Positions 9,647 through 10,279 of a DNA stretch of 10,279 bases are shown in pieces; the first letter of the stretch is position 1, and each line of letters begins with the position of its first letter. The DNA is from Baffinella frigidus (lineage: Eukaryota > Cryptophyceae > Cryptomonadales > Baffinellaceae): NCBI GenBank assembly GCA_026770585.1, contig MU647917.1:19954-30232 (forward strand). The letters run 5' to 3'. The position numbers and the translations under genes were made by a program. The notes beneath the pieces were generated by a model. It worked only from the letters and a program-made list of their open reading frames with translations, did no database searches and was not told where the DNA came from.

Positions 9647-9753
9647 TCCCTTAAGTGGCCAGGGAGTCAAAATTGACCCCTGACAAGTCCTACATGTAGG
9701 CAGGTCCTAGGGCCCTACGGTAGGGCGTATGCACCTACTAGCCACTTAAAGGA
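9647..9753 (-). mobile_element. MITE family A, copy 4 (reverse orientation)
   Basis: Its ends are TCCCTTAAGTGGCCAG and CTAGCCACTTAAAGGA, with TA flanks 9645-9646 and 9754-9755. The core CCTAGGGCCCTACGGTAGGG reads in the opposite direction to copies 1-3, as expected of independent insertions. Confidence 0.75.
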
Positions 9754-9778
9754 TACCGAAATTCGATGCTCTGGCCGA

Positions 9779-10008
9779 AGGAAATGACTCACGCTCCAAC
9801 CGGAAATGACTCACGCTCCAACCGGAAATGACTCACGCTCCAACCGGAAATGACTCACGCTCCAACCGGAAATGACTCACGCTCCAACCGGAAATGACTC
9901 ACGCTCCAACCGGAAATGACTCACGCTCCAATCGGAAATGACTCACGCTCCAACCGGAAATGACTCACGCTCCGCTCACGCTCCGATCGGAAATGGCCCA
10001 CGCTCCAA
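9779..10008 (+). repeat. 22-bp minisatellite, about nine full units plus degenerate tail
   Basis: The unit GAAATGACTCACGCTCCAAC + CG starts at 9781 and repeats every 22 bp to 9978 with only one or two substitutions (for example AATCGG for AACCGG). The tail 9974-10008 contains shortened and changed units. Each full unit contains ATGACTCAC, which matches the RTGACTCAY consensus bound by GCN4/AP-1-type bZIP proteins. Whether it is used is unknown. Confidence 0.9.
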
Positions 10009-10049
10009 CTTTCCCGCCCGTTGGTGCAACCGCGAGAACCGATACCGTG

Positions 10050-10172
10050 CTGGGGTACTTCGCTCATAAGAAACCAACCCCCCCGAGGACCCTACAGTAG
10101 GCCCATGCCTAGCTAGGGTCACCATAGGGCACCCCAGGGGTGGGACAGTTTCTTATCAGCGAGGTACCCCTG
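10050..10172 (+). mobile_element. Hairpin MITE family B, copy 11
   Basis: The left end is degenerate (CTGGGGTACTTCGCTCATAA) without a preceding TA. The right end TTATCAGCGAGGTACCCCTG is followed by TA (10173-10174). Forward core CCCTACAGTAGGCCCATGCC. Confidence 0.75.
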
Positions 10173-10179
10173 TATCTCC

Positions 10180-10222
10180 TCCCACCGACCCCCCCCCCCT
10201 CTCTCTCCCCCCCCCCCCCGCA
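10180..10222. repeat. Poly-C / CT low-complexity tract
   Basis: Long C-runs with CTCTCTCTC occur between two MITEs. Sequencing or assembly error is likely in such tracts. Confidence 0.7.
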
Positions 10223-10236
10223 CCCCACTCGGCGTA

Positions 10237-10279
10237 CAGGGGTACAGGGGAACCTCGCTCACAAGAACCCCCCCCCCCC
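10237..10279. mobile_element. Hairpin MITE family B, copy 12, cut by the window end
   Basis: TA is at 10235-10236, then CAGGGGTACAGGGGAACCTC and GCTCACAAGAA. The left end is doubled as in copy 2 (7494). Only the left arm is inside the window. Confidence 0.65.

Noticed and set aside
9781-9978. CRISPR array
   Set aside because: The 22-bp units are contiguous with no unique spacers. This is a minisatellite in eukaryotic-type DNA.

Overview
The window looks like nuclear DNA of a photosynthetic eukaryote with a secondary, red-lineage plastid, most probably a cryptophyte. Three things point there: a spliced gene whose N-terminus reads as a signal peptide followed by a Phe-led transit peptide (AHA|FLAP, the 'ASAFAP'-type rule); degenerate plant-type telomere repeats (TTTAGGG/CCCTAAA and TTTGGGG variants) scattered internally; and very dense small non-autonomous hairpin transposons (MITEs). 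The species assignment is inference. No rRNA, tRNA, CRISPR or bacterial operon structure is seen.

Layout. 1-2050: broken C2H2 zinc-finger copies on the minus strand, separated by telomere-like blocks. Two copies carry a short TIR element at the same codon position, and two copies keep the empty site. 2060-3420: no gene; five hairpin or TIR repeats. 3376-3918 (-): an Ala/Pro/Lys/Gly-rich reading frame whose current 3' end lies inside a MITE. 3919-4567: a 650-bp divergent intergenic region. 4568-6832 (+): a four-exon gene for a putative plastid-targeted small Cys-rich protein (about 189 aa). Its introns hold exon fragments, MITEs and telomere-like repeats. A second, intact copy of its last exon lies at 7062-7154. 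7200-8800: a cluster of about ten copies of one hairpin MITE family with TA target duplications, two of them nested inside others. 8880-9760: two further repeat families. 9779-10008: a 22-bp minisatellite carrying a bZIP-like motif in every unit. 10050-10279: two more hairpin MITEs and poly-C.

Only the four-exon gene is well supported as functional. The Ala-rich frame is plausible. The zinc-finger copies look like pseudogene material. The main biological interest is how MITEs and telomere-like sequences have built introns, exon-fragment copies and gene ends. No transposase was found, so all mobile elements here are non-autonomous.
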